Source of the DNA: Pseudomonas veronii
GTDB taxonomy: Bacteria > Pseudomonadota > Gammaproteobacteria > Pseudomonadales > Pseudomonadaceae
Assembly (NCBI RefSeq): GCF_001439695.1
Contig: NZ_JYLL01000011.1
Location: 62,001 to 126,000, forward strand
DNA: 64,000 nucleotides
Direction: 5' to 3'
Under the pieces are notes generated by a model. It had not been told where the DNA came from. It was given only the letters and a program-made list of their open reading frames with translations, and did not search any database. Both the position numbers and the translations under genes were made by a program. Shown one piece after another: positions 51,183 to 59,783 of the stretch; position 1 is the first letter of the stretch; each line of letters begins with the position of its first letter.

Positions 51183-52205
51183 ATGAAGGACTTTCAGCCA
51201 GGCGACCCCACGACCCGGTTCTACGATGCCCGCGGCAATATCTATGGGGTGGTCAGCCCGGCCTGTTTGCGTCGCCACGGGGTCGAGGTGCCCGACACTG
51301 CGGCCCTCGCGGCGAGCCGGCGCGACGCTTGGGCACTGCCGGCCATTGCCGCCGAATGTGGCTGGGGGCCTTCGCCGCGTCCGGCTGGCGCCAAGGCGCA
51401 CCGTTGTGATGGGTTGTTGGTCGGGCCGTTCCAGGCGGCGCCGCCGTTCGACCTGTTGATCGTCAACACTGACGGCTCCCTTGCGGAGCGCAGTGGCAAT
51501 GGCCTGACCATCTTTGCCCAGGCGCTGAGTGATCAGGGCTTGATGACGCAGGGCTGCGAGCTGCGGGTGCATCACGATAAACAGGATGCGAAGTCGCCGC
51601 TGGCCACCTATGTCGAACCGGCACTGCACGAGCAGGTGCGTGGGTTCTGGCTGGCGTTGGGGCAGCCGGCGTTCGGCCCGCTGGCGGTCGGCGCGGACCT
51701 GCCTGGCGCCGAAGAGGGGGCGTTCAGCCATGTGCCCGCGCTGGCGGCGATCAACCCGGCATGGACGCGCAGCCAGTTTGTGCGGGTGGGCAACCCCCAT
51801 TGCGTGACGTTGGTGCACCAGGCCGCTGCGCTGCCGGACAATCTGCCGATGCACCAGAGCGCACTGTTCGAGCCCTTGCAGGCGATTGCATTTGCGCCAC
51901 CTGCCGGGCGTGGCCAGCCCTGTGTGGCCGGGGTCAACTTGCAATGGGCTGCCCAGGCGTCCGGCAATCGAGTGCTTGCGCGGGTGTTCGAGCGGGGAGA
52001 GGGGCCGACGGCGTCCTCCGGGACCAGCGCCTGTGCCGTGGCGTGCGCCGCGTGGCGCGCCGGTTGGGTCGCGGGCGGGGAGGTCGCGGTGGTGATGCCG
52101 GGCGGTACGGTGCCGGTTCGGTTGCAGATTCAGGATGCGACAGTGCTGAGCGTCAGCCTGTTCGGGGCTGCGCGGCCGCAGCTCGATGCAGGGCCGCGCG
52201 GCTGA
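51183..52205 (+). CDS. DapF-fold epimerase/isomerase-like protein with Cys-to-Ser changes
   Basis: A 340-residue protein with the diaminopimelate epimerase fold pattern: VNTDGSLAERSGNGL matches NADGSEAEMCGNG, GNPHCV (203-208) matches the conserved GNPH, and ASSGTSACA matches ACGTGACA. Both catalytic Cys positions are Ser (Ser104 and Ser279). The true biosynthetic dapF is expected elsewhere. The ATG at 51183 starts just before FYDARGN; a longer frame upstream lies partly in the inverted repeat. It may be a racemase or isomerase with different chemistry, or inactive. Next gene is convergent. Confidence 0.72.
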   Translation: MKDFQPGDPTTRFYDARGNIYGVVSPACLRRHGVEVPDTAALAASRRDAWALPAIAAECGWGPSPRPAGAKAHRCDGLLVGPFQAAPPFDLLIVNTDGSLAERSGNGLTIFAQALSDQGLMTQGCELRVHHDKQDAKSPLATYVEPALHEQVRGFWLALGQPAFGPLAVGADLPGAEEGAFSHVPALAAINPAWTRSQFVRVGNPHCVTLVHQAAALPDNLPMHQSALFEPLQAIAFAPPAGRGQPCVAGVNLQWAAQASGNRVLARVFERGEGPTASSGTSACAVACAAWRAGWVAGGEVAVVMPGGTVPVRLQIQDATVLSVSLFGAARPQLDAGPRG

Positions 52206-52248
52206 TCGCGTCGAGTCGTATCAGCGGCTCTCCATCGAACCCCGCGTG

Positions 52249-53484
52249 CTACAAAAACGTCACCTGCGCCGGCTGGCGCTTCATCAACACCTTGCCGTTG
52301 CGGATCGAGTACAGCGCCAGGCCCTGGCTGCGAATCACCTCGTAGTCGCTGTCGGCCGAGAGGATCAACAGGTTGGCCGGCCGGCCGGGTTCCAGCCCAT
52401 AGCGATCGCCGAGGGCCATGGCCTTGGCGCTGTTGTCCGTGACCAGGTCCAGGGCGTTTTGCAGGTTGCGGTAGCCGAGCATGTGGCAGATGTGCAACCC
52501 GGCTTCGAGCACCCGCAGGATGTTGCCGTTGCCCAGGGGGTACCAGGGATCGACGATGGAGTCCTGACCGAAGCACACGTTCATGCCGGCTTCCAGCAGT
52601 TCGTTGACGCGGGTGACGCCGCGCCGTTTCGGGAAACTGTCGAAGCGCCCTTGCAGGTGAATGCTTTCGGTGGGGCAGGAGACGAAGCTGATACCGGAAT
52701 GCCCGAGCAGGCGGAACAGTTTGGCGCAGTAGGCGTTGTCGTAGGAACCCATGGCCGTGGTGTGGCTGGCGGTGACGCGGGCGCCCATGTCGCGGCTGCG
52801 CGCTTCTTCGGCGAGCACTTCGAGGAAACGCGAGTGCGGGTCGTCGGTTTCGTCGCAATGCACGTCGACCAGGCAGCCGCTGCGTTCGGCCAGGTCCATC
52901 AGGAACTTCACCGAACTCACGCCCTGGTCGCGGGTGTATTCAAAGTGGGGGATGCCGCCGATCACGTCGGCGCCCAGGCGGACGGCTTCTTCCATCAGCT
53001 CGCGGCCGTTGCGGTACGACTCGATGCCCTCCTGGGGAAAGGCGACGATTTGCAGGTCGATCAGGTGCGCAGTGTCCTCGCGCACTTCGAGCATGGCTTT
53101 GAGCGCGGTGAGGTCCGGGTCGGTGACGTCGACGTGGGTACGCACATGCTGGATACCGTGGGCGGCGAGGGCCTGGATGGTTTTCCTGGCGCGGGCCTTG
53201 GTGTCTTCGTGGGTGATGGTGGCTTTGCGTTCGCCCCAGCACTCGATCCCTTCGAACAGGGTGCCGCTCATGTTCCAGCGCGGCTCGCCGGCGGTGAGGG
53301 TGGCGTCGAGGTGGATGTGCGGTTCGACGAAGGGCGGTATCACCAGGTTGCCGGCCGCGTCGAGGTCGTCGGGCCCCGCCGTGGGGGCTGTGGTTTGCGG
53401 CGTGATGCTGGCGATCCGGCCGTGTTCCAGGTGCAGATCATGCAGGCCTTCACGGTTGCGCAGGCGGGCGTTGATGATGTGCAT
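52249..53484 (-). CDS. codA: Cytosine deaminase (CodA)
   Basis: A 411-residue amidohydrolase closely following E. coli CodA along its length: EPHIHLDATLTAG (metal HxH), GIQHVRTHVDV, LQIVAFPQEGI, DVHCDETDD (His/Glu), ARVTASHTTAMGSY and a DPWYPLG motif. At the motif FGHDD of E. coli it reads FGQDS; the metal/substrate Asp is kept. ATG 53484 has GAGGAA upstream. It deaminates cytosine (or a related pyrimidine/creatinine-like compound) to uracil. It is the third gene of a codB-pucR-codA operon. Confidence 0.88.
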   Translation of the reverse strand: MHIINARLRNREGLHDLHLEHGRIASITPQTTAPTAGPDDLDAAGNLVIPPFVEPHIHLDATLTAGEPRWNMSGTLFEGIECWGERKATITHEDTKARARKTIQALAAHGIQHVRTHVDVTDPDLTALKAMLEVREDTAHLIDLQIVAFPQEGIESYRNGRELMEEAVRLGADVIGGIPHFEYTRDQGVSSVKFLMDLAERSGCLVDVHCDETDDPHSRFLEVLAEEARSRDMGARVTASHTTAMGSYDNAYCAKLFRLLGHSGISFVSCPTESIHLQGRFDSFPKRRGVTRVNELLEAGMNVCFGQDSIVDPWYPLGNGNILRVLEAGLHICHMLGYRNLQNALDLVTDNSAKAMALGDRYGLEPGRPANLLILSADSDYEVIRSQGLALYSIRNGKVLMKRQPAQVTFL

Positions 53485-53511
53485 GGGCAAGTTCCTCTTG
53501 GCTAAAAACAA

Positions 53512-54717
53512 TCAGGCAGACAGCCGCCAGATCATCAGCGCGATGCCGATGTCCAGGCGGTCATACGAATTATCCAGCCTCAGCCCGCACAGGGCTTCGA
53601 TGCGCTGGACGCGGTGCGTCAGGGTATTGCGGTGGACGGCCAGGCGCTGCGCGGCGGCCACCAGGTTACCATTCTCGTGGAACCAGGCTTCGAGGGTCGG
53701 CAGCAGGCTTGGGCCATGGTGCAGGTCGTGGCGCAGCAACGGGCCCAGGCGGTCATTGAGAAACTGGTCGAGCAGCGCACGATCGCGCACGCCGCTGAGC
53801 AGCTTCAATACGCCCAGTTCGTCATACACGCAGAGCCCGGCGCGTTCGCTGAAGCGCCGCGCGGCGGCCAATGCCTGGCGCGCTTCATCCTGCGCCTGGG
53901 CCAGGCGCGCCGGCGGGTGGGCGGCGGCGCTCAGGCCGATGAACAGTTTCAGCGGCGCCAGACGCAGGTTCAGCGGCTTCAACCAATTGGCCAGTTGCTC
54001 CCGGTTAGCCAGCGCCGCGACGGCATCGGCGGCCGGCAGCAGCAACGTCCATTGGCCGGCGCGCCCGAGTACCGGCACCGCGGCCGACAACTGCCGCAAG
54101 CGCCGGGTAATGCTGTCGTGTTGCCGCGCCAACTGCGCTTCCATCTGCGCGGCCTCACCCTGGGCAAATAACGCGTCGCTGCCCTCCAACTGCAACTGCA
54201 CGATTTGCCAATGGCCGGCCAGGGGCATGCCCAACTGGGCGGCGCGGTGCAGCAGCAGATCCAACGATTGATAGTCACCGGCCAGCAACCGCTCCAGCAC
54301 ATCGTGCCGCGAGCGGCCCAATTGTTCGGACTGGATCAACGCCGAACCGATCGCCTGGGTCACCAGCACCATTTTCAGTGAGTAAGGCTGTTCGATCAGC
54401 GGCATGTCGGCGGCTTCGGCGGCGTCCAGCAAGCGCTGGGGAATCGCCTGGATGTAGGCCGGCCCGGTGAGAATCACCAACCCGGCCACCTGACGCAGGC
54501 AGGCTTCCTCCAGCAGTTGCAGCAAATTCGCTTCGTCCCGTGGGTGATTGATACCGGTGACGAACACCAGTTCGCCCCCCAGCACCCACTCGGCGATGCC
54601 GCTGTTCTCTGCGACATACGGCCAGCGCACGGCATTCTCCAGGCCCGCCGCCCCGGCGCGCAGGCACAGGGAATCCAGCCCCGGCAGGGCGAGCACATCG
54701 GCAATGGTCAGGCTCAT
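53512..54717 (-). CDS. PucR-family transcriptional regulator
   Basis: A 401-residue regulator: an N-terminal PucR domain (about 1-120, MSLTIADVLALPGLDSLCL), a GGDEF-like middle region, and a C-terminal PucR-type helix-turn-helix (GNLVAAAQRLAVHRNTLTHR, about 335-395). PucR proteins control purine and related nitrogen catabolism. It overlaps the permease gene by four bases (ATGA) and sits between codB-like and codA genes, so it almost certainly regulates their expression and is itself part of the operon. Confidence 0.9.
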   Translation of the reverse strand: MSLTIADVLALPGLDSLCLRAGAAGLENAVRWPYVAENSGIAEWVLGGELVFVTGINHPRDEANLLQLLEEACLRQVAGLVILTGPAYIQAIPQRLLDAAEAADMPLIEQPYSLKMVLVTQAIGSALIQSEQLGRSRHDVLERLLAGDYQSLDLLLHRAAQLGMPLAGHWQIVQLQLEGSDALFAQGEAAQMEAQLARQHDSITRRLRQLSAAVPVLGRAGQWTLLLPAADAVAALANREQLANWLKPLNLRLAPLKLFIGLSAAAHPPARLAQAQDEARQALAAARRFSERAGLCVYDELGVLKLLSGVRDRALLDQFLNDRLGPLLRHDLHHGPSLLPTLEAWFHENGNLVAAAQRLAVHRNTLTHRVQRIEALCGLRLDNSYDRLDIGIALMIWRLSA

Positions 54718-55982
54718 GCCTGTGCGTCAGCCAACGGTGCCCGCACGCGCAGTACGGCGCTGAGTAGCATGTAGGTCAGCGACGCGGCGACGATCCCCAC
54801 CAACGGCGCCACCCAGGGCGAATTGAACGCCAGTACGGTGCCCACGGCGTAGGCGGTCAGCCCCGGCCAGTTGAACGCCGGCAGGCGCGCATCGGCCAGG
54901 CGCGGATAGCGGCCGCGGTAGCGATAGAAAAAGTCCGCCATGATCACCCCGCCAATCGGTGGAATCACCGTGCCCAGCAGGATCAGGTACGGCACCAGCA
55001 TGTCGTACATGCCGAGCAGCGCCAGCAGCGTGCCGATCACCGCACCTGCCAGGGTCACCGTCTTGCGGCGGCGGGTGCGCAGCAGGTTGCAACCGGCCAC
55101 GGCGAAGTTGTAGATGGTGTTGTCCTGCGTGCTCCAGATATTGAGCAGCAACATCGCCATCGCGGCCGTGGCAAAGCCTTGCAGCAGCAACACCTCCACC
55201 ACGTCGGGCTGTTGATAGACGATGGCGCCATAAGCCCCGATCAGCACCATCAAGCCATTGCCGACAAAGAAACCGATCAGGCTGGCGAGCACCGCGACCT
55301 TGGCCGAGCGCGAAAAGCGCGTCCAGTTGGTGGCCTGGGTCGCGCCGCTGACAAAGGTGCCGAACACCAGGGTGATCGCCGTCGACAAGTCCAGTTCCGA
55401 CGTCGGCACCACCGCCAGCAAGCCTTGCAGCCCGCCGACTTTCACCGTGGCGACCCACATCGACAGGCACAACAGAATGCCCATGGCCGGCACCGCGATG
55501 TAGGACAGAATCTCCAACCCGCGATAGCCCACGTAGGCCGTGGCGCAGAACAGCAGGCCAAACAGCACCATCAGCACCAGCACGTTGCCCTGGCTCAGCT
55601 CGAAATATTTGCCCAGCACCACGGCGGCGGTGGCGGTGCCCCAGGCGTACCAGCCGATCTGGGTGAAACCGAGGATCAAATCACTGAGCTTGCTGCCGAC
55701 TTCGCCAAAACAGAAGCGCCCCATCAGCACCGAGTTCAGGCCGCTCTTGAACGCGATGTAACCCAAGCCTGCGGCATAAATGCCCAACAGCAGGTTACCC
55801 AAGGCCACGACGCCGAGCATGTCGACGAAACTGAACGCCACGCCCAGCTTGCCGCCGGCAAACATGGTCGCGGTGAAAAAGGTGAAGCCCAGCAGCACCA
55901 TGGCGGTGGACGCCAGGCCCTTGCGTGCGTGCATCGGGACTTCGCTGAGGGGGTAATCGTTGCCCGGTTCTTGCTGCGTCAT
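54714..55982 (-). CDS. codB: Cytosine permease (CodB-like, NCS1 family)
   Basis: A 422-residue NCS1-family transporter of about twelve helices that follows E. coli CodB: ARKGL...MVLLGFTFFTATMFAGG, LGNLLLGIYAAGLGYIAFKSG, GFTQIGWYAWG, LNIWSTQDNTIYNFAVAG and the TVIPPIGGVIMADFF stretch. It imports cytosine with a cation. ATG 55982 has GGGAG/AAGG upstream; the long open frame before it is not coding. It is the first gene of the codB-pucR-codA operon. Confidence 0.88.
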   Translation of the reverse strand: MTQQEPGNDYPLSEVPMHARKGLASTAMVLLGFTFFTATMFAGGKLGVAFSFVDMLGVVALGNLLLGIYAAGLGYIAFKSGLNSVLMGRFCFGEVGSKLSDLILGFTQIGWYAWGTATAAVVLGKYFELSQGNVLVLMVLFGLLFCATAYVGYRGLEILSYIAVPAMGILLCLSMWVATVKVGGLQGLLAVVPTSELDLSTAITLVFGTFVSGATQATNWTRFSRSAKVAVLASLIGFFVGNGLMVLIGAYGAIVYQQPDVVEVLLLQGFATAAMAMLLLNIWSTQDNTIYNFAVAGCNLLRTRRRKTVTLAGAVIGTLLALLGMYDMLVPYLILLGTVIPPIGGVIMADFFYRYRGRYPRLADARLPAFNWPGLTAYAVGTVLAFNSPWVAPLVGIVAASLTYMLLSAVLRVRAPLADAQA

Positions 55983-56173
55983 GTGCCTTGCTCCCTGAAT
56001 GAGTGACGCAGGCCTATTGCACCGCGCGTGCCAATTGAGCAGCAGTGACGGGCGCACGGTGGGTGTTGTGCAGTATGCACAGGATTTATCGCCAGACAGG
56101 CGCGGAACGCGGGCGGGAGTGGTCGCGGTGCCCAATCGGGCACGAAAGCGGTGCAGCGGTGATACAAATTGGA

Positions 56174-56797
56174 TCAGTCGAACAGCGTCAGCGTGGTTTC
56201 GCCGCGATGAAACGCAAAGGCCGCCTCGAGATCGCTTTCGATGGTGCGCCCACGGGACAGCGGCGGCAGGTCGTCGAGGGTGAAAAAGCCCACCTCGGTG
56301 GTTTCGAACCCGGCCGTCGGCGCCAGTTGGTCGACCCGTTCACACAGGAAATACAGCTTGTAGAAGTCCCGCACATCCGGGCGATACAAGCCCTTGGCCT
56401 TGTGCGTGACGCTGTAGAGCGCCCGCGCCGTCACGGTCAGCCCGGCTTCCTCGCGGATCTCCTTGACGATGTTTTCTGCGGCCGACAGACCGATATCGGC
56501 ATAGCCCCCCGGCAGCGCCCAGCAACCATCGGTCGCCTCGCGCACCAGCAGAATGCGCTCGCCGTCGATCACCGCGCCGCGGACATCGATCATCGGCGTC
56601 GAATAGCGCTGGGCGAAATCCGGGACCAGCCCGCTGATGCGCTCCAGCGGCACATTGCCCAATTGCGCGAGCATGCTGTGGGCGATCTCGGCAATTTCTT
56701 CCAGGCGCTCGCGTTCGAAGTCGTCGGTGCAAAAGTGCAGCCCCGTGGAAGCCAATGCCTGCAAGCGTTTGGCCTGGGCCAGCCAGGTGTTTTCCAT
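56174..56797 (-). CDS. NUDIX hydrolase with N-terminal helical domain
   Basis: A 207-residue protein: an N-terminal helical region (about 1-60) of the kind called NUDIX_N, and a NUDIX domain with GGYADIGLSAAENIV then KEIREEAGL. The core REUXEE metal-binding glutamates are present (as KEIREE), but the Glu normally after the Gly (GX5E) is Leu. Its substrate is a nucleoside diphosphate linked to another group; related proteins hydrolyse ADP-ribose. GGGAG precedes ATG 56797. It follows queD by 31 bases on the same strand and may be co-transcribed. Confidence 0.82.
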   Translation of the reverse strand: MENTWLAQAKRLQALASTGLHFCTDDFERERLEEIAEIAHSMLAQLGNVPLERISGLVPDFAQRYSTPMIDVRGAVIDGERILLVREATDGCWALPGGYADIGLSAAENIVKEIREEAGLTVTARALYSVTHKAKGLYRPDVRDFYKLYFLCERVDQLAPTAGFETTEVGFFTLDDLPPLSRGRTIESDLEAAFAFHRGETTLTLFD

Positions 56798-56828
56798 GGG
56801 GCGCTCCCGCAGGGCGTTGACGTGAGGG

Positions 56829-57185
56829 TTACTCGCCGCGATAGATGCAGCCGCTGGTGCAGGTTTCATGGATGCGAATCGCGCTGAGTTCGGGCAGCAG
56901 GGGTTTCAATTCGGTCCAAATCCACTTGGCCAGTACTTCGCTGGTGGGGTTTTCCAGGCCGGGGATGTCGTTCAGGTAGTTGTGGTCGAGGCGTTCATAG
57001 AGCGGCTTGAAAATCGCCTTGATCTCCGAGAAGTCGCGAATCCAGCCGGTATGGGGGTCCAGGTCGCCGCTCAGGTGGATCGCCACCTTGAACGAATGCC
57101 CATGCAGGCGCCCGCATTTGTGGCCGTCTGGCACGTGGGGCAGGCGGTGGGCGGATTCGAATGTAAATTCCTTGAAGATTTCCAC
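56829..57185 (-). CDS. queD: 6-carboxy-tetrahydropterin synthase (QueD)
   Basis: A 118-residue QueD/PTPS protein: [12 protein letters not shown] and [13 protein letters not shown] give the zinc-binding His residues and catalytic Cys, with LDHNYLND and [13 protein letters not shown] also present. It makes 6-carboxy-5,6,7,8-tetrahydropterin from dihydroneopterin triphosphate for queuosine biosynthesis. The start codon is GTG at 57185. The other queuosine genes are not in the window; the NUDIX gene follows it closely. Confidence 0.93.
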   Translation of the reverse strand: MEIFKEFTFESAHRLPHVPDGHKCGRLHGHSFKVAIHLSGDLDPHTGWIRDFSEIKAIFKPLYERLDHNYLNDIPGLENPTSEVLAKWIWTELKPLLPELSAIRIHETCTSGCIYRGE

Positions 57186-57262
57186 AGTATTTTTCAGCTC
57201 GGTCAGGTTTCTGGCAGGCGGCGAGTTTAACAGCTACATCGCGCCTCGCGCATACCGCTGGG

Positions 57263-58342
57263 TCAAAGCGCCTGCAAGCGCTCGCCCAGGCCACCCTGGT
57301 CGGCCAGATGCAGAAACTCATCGCCCAGGCGCCGGCTCTCGCTCATTGCGGTTTGCCAGTATTTGTTGCGAGTCGCGTCATCGCCCAGAAAGCGCTTGAA
57401 GTCGCTGCGGTCCGGCAGTTTGCCGTGGGGCAGGCGGGCCAGGTAGTCCTTCGACGGCGCCAGCAGCAACACGTCCTGCAAGCCTTGTTGATTGCTGCGT
57501 CGCCACGGCAGGCCCTTGTCGAACCAGCCGGGGATGACGCGGTCGGTGAAGTGCGGGTACAGCACGATGTCATCGCCGTGGTAGGGCAGGTCGAGGTGGT
57601 AATCCAGCAGGCCGCCGTCGCGGTAGGTGCCGGCACCGGCGCCAGGCAGGTCGCGCACGCCTTGCATCACCAGGGGAATCGAGCCGGACGCCAGCAGCGC
57701 CTGGCGCAGGTTGCCCAGGTTCAGGTCGAGGAAGCGCGACGGAAAATCCCGCAGCGCATGCACTGGCGGCGCCTGGCGCGGGTCATGGATGATCAGCCGC
57801 TCGAAATGCCGCGCCAGCCGCGCGCGGCCGCGCAGGTTGTCGGCAATCACCGACGACAGGCCCAGGCCCAGCCGCCCGCGGTGGTCATCGGCGAGCAGGC
57901 CGTGGCTCTTGACCACCATGATGTTCAGCCGATAGCCGGGGTTGTCCAGCACCCGCGCATCGCGCCCGGCCAGCAGGTCATCGAGCATGCGCCGGCAGCT
58001 CTGGCTGACCTCGGCCATGGTCACGCCTTTGGCGAAGCGTTGTTCGTTGTACAGACGGCCGAGGTCGAGCAGGCCTTGCACCGGGTCGGGCAGGCAGGCG
58101 CTGGCAAACCGCCAGGAACCGATGGAGGCACCGATCAGCGCACGTTCGCGTGGCGCGCGGGGCAGCCACTCGCCGAACAGCGCCAGGTCCAGGCCCTGGA
58201 TGCCCAAGGCCTTGGGCCCGCCTGCCGCACCGGGAAGGATACCGACATCGGCAGGCTTGAGGCCTTGCTCGCGAATGCGCGCAAAGGCGCGTTTGCCGGC
58301 CTTGAGGGTCAGGGCGGGAAACTTGATGTGGATGGCTGTCAT
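57263..58342 (-). CDS. Patatin-like phospholipase/acyl hydrolase
   Basis: A 359-residue protein with a patatin catalytic dyad: the nucleophile in GASIGSWRF (GxSxG, about residue 73) and the Asp in YRDGGLLDYH. The oxyanion glycines are in GILPGAAGGPKALG. No signal peptide is present, so it acts inside the cell as a lipid acyl hydrolase or lysophospholipase. It lies 77 bases upstream of queD on the same strand, probably as a separate gene. Members of the family have various substrates. Confidence 0.85.
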   Translation of the reverse strand: MTAIHIKFPALTLKAGKRAFARIREQGLKPADVGILPGAAGGPKALGIQGLDLALFGEWLPRAPRERALIGASIGSWRFASACLPDPVQGLLDLGRLYNEQRFAKGVTMAEVSQSCRRMLDDLLAGRDARVLDNPGYRLNIMVVKSHGLLADDHRGRLGLGLSSVIADNLRGRARLARHFERLIIHDPRQAPPVHALRDFPSRFLDLNLGNLRQALLASGSIPLVMQGVRDLPGAGAGTYRDGGLLDYHLDLPYHGDDIVLYPHFTDRVIPGWFDKGLPWRRSNQQGLQDVLLLAPSKDYLARLPHGKLPDRSDFKRFLGDDATRNKYWQTAMSESRRLGDEFLHLADQGGLGERLQAL

Positions 58343-58501
58343 ACCGGTCTCTGTTGAAGCGAGCGGGGCAGTATAGAAAATCTCGCCGGGTGAAGGAAAA
58401 TGCGGGTGACGCGAATTGCCATGGTGGCAATTCAGTTTCAGTTAAGTTGCCGCGGATACGCTGGCGGGTGTAGGACAAATATCGTGAAACGGAGACTCAG
58501 C

Positions 58502-58804
58502 ATGAAGCGTCTCACAATGCTGGTCGCCGCCGGGTGCGCGGCCTCTTTGGCGGCACAGGCCCTGGCAGCCGACCCTGACAAGTCACTCCGCGGGCCCGGC
58601 ACTGTTACTATTGTCGCCTTCGATCAGCTGGACGCCACGGCCCTGGCCTTGCATCCCGGTTCGACCCTGCTGGACACCGACCTGGACGAGGTCTACGGCA
58701 AGTACCTCTACGAGGTCGAACTGGAGGATGTCGACGGCATCGAATGGGAGGTTGAATTGGACGCGCTCACCGGGCATGTGCTCAAGAATCATCAGGATAC
58801 GTAA
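58502..58804 (+). CDS. Secreted PepSY-domain protein (BqsP/BqsQ-like)
   Basis: A 100-residue protein with a Sec signal peptide (cleavage near QALAA-DPD) and a PepSY-type repeat in YLYEVELEDVDGIEWEVELD with DALTGHVLKN. PepSY domains are thought to inhibit proteases or bind metals in the periplasm. GGAGA fits ATG 58502. Its stop overlaps the next gene's start (TAATG). The order PepSY-PepSY-response regulator-kinase matches the start of the P. aeruginosa bqsPQRST operon, from memory. Confidence 0.78.
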   Translation: MKRLTMLVAAGCAASLAAQALAADPDKSLRGPGTVTIVAFDQLDATALALHPGSTLLDTDLDEVYGKYLYEVELEDVDGIEWEVELDALTGHVLKNHQDT

Positions 58805-59115
58805 TGAAGGTATATCGACGCGCCGCTGGCTGGGCGGGGCTGGTGCTCCTGGCGTTTTGCTCAAGCCTGTCAGCCCGCGACCTCAACCAGGACGAAGCCT
58901 TGGCACTGCGCCAGCAGGGGGTGATCCTGCCGCTCGAGCAACTGTTGCAGCAGGCCATGGCGCGCCACCCCGGCTCGCGGCTGCTGGAGGCCGAGCTTGA
59001 GAAAAAGGACGAGCAATATGCCTATGAAGTGGAACTGGTGACGACCGACGGTGTGGTGCGCGAGATCAAACTCGACGCCACCAGCGGTGCGCTGATCAAA
59101 GACGAGGAAGACTGA
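58804..59115 (+). CDS. Secreted PepSY-domain protein (second of the pair)
   Basis: A 103-residue paralogue of the previous protein with a signal peptide (cleavage near SLSA-RDL) and a PepSY segment [20 protein letters not shown] with [12 protein letters not shown]. Both copies are acidic, which would suit binding of a metal cation. It overlaps both neighbours by one base, so translation of PepSY pair and regulator is coupled. Confidence 0.8.
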   Translation: MKVYRRAAGWAGLVLLAFCSSLSARDLNQDEALALRQQGVILPLEQLLQQAMARHPGSRLLEAELEKKDEQYAYEVELVTTDGVVREIKLDATSGALIKDEED

Positions 59116-59783
59116 TGCGCCTGCTGTTGGTGGAAGATAACGTACCGCTGGCCGATGAACTGCTGGCCGGCCTGCAGCGCCAGGGCTATGCCGTCGATTG
59201 GCTGGCCGATGGGCGCGATGCCGCGTACCAGGGCCGCAGCGAACCCTATGACTTGATCATCCTCGACCTCGGCCTGCCCGGCTTGCCCGGGCTCGAGGTG
59301 TTGGCGCAATGGCGCGCGGCCGCACTGGCCACCCCGGTGCTGATCCTCACCGCGCGCGATTCCTGGGCCGAGCGCATCGAAGGGCTCAAGGCCGGGGCCG
59401 ATGATTACCTGAGCAAACCGTTTCACCCCGAAGAACTGCACCTGCGTGTCCAGGCGCTGTTGCGCCGTTCCCATGGCCAGGCCAACCAGCCGACCTTGCA
59501 AGCGGCCGGCCTGCACCTGGATGAAGGGCGCCAATGCGTGCTGCGCGACGGCGACGAAATCCAGCTGACCGCCGCCGAGTTTCGCTTGCTGCGCTATTTC
59601 ATGTTGCACCCGCAACAGATCCTGTCGAAAAGCCATCTGGCCGAGCATTTATATGACGGTGAGACCGAGCGCGATTCGAATGTGCTCGAAGTCCACGTCA
59701 ACCACCTGCGCCGCAAATTGGGCCGCAGCGTGATCGAAACCCGGCGCGGCCAGGGTTACCGGTTCGGCGCCAGTCCTGCATGA
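59115..59783 (+). CDS. OmpR-family response regulator (BqsR/CarR-like)
   Basis: A 222-residue regulator: a receiver with Asp51 ([14 protein letters not shown]) and Lys in [10 protein letters not shown], and a winged helix with [19 protein letters not shown] and [12 protein letters not shown]. Its place between PepSY genes and a PhoQ-like kinase matches bqsR/carR (PA2657) of P. aeruginosa, which answers to extracellular iron(II) and calcium. Identity is inferred from gene order and style, not from alignment. Confidence 0.85.
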   Translation: MRLLLVEDNVPLADELLAGLQRQGYAVDWLADGRDAAYQGRSEPYDLIILDLGLPGLPGLEVLAQWRAAALATPVLILTARDSWAERIEGLKAGADDYLSKPFHPEELHLRVQALLRRSHGQANQPTLQAAGLHLDEGRQCVLRDGDEIQLTAAEFRLLRYFMLHPQQILSKSHLAEHLYDGETERDSNVLEVHVNHLRRKLGRSVIETRRGQGYRFGASPA

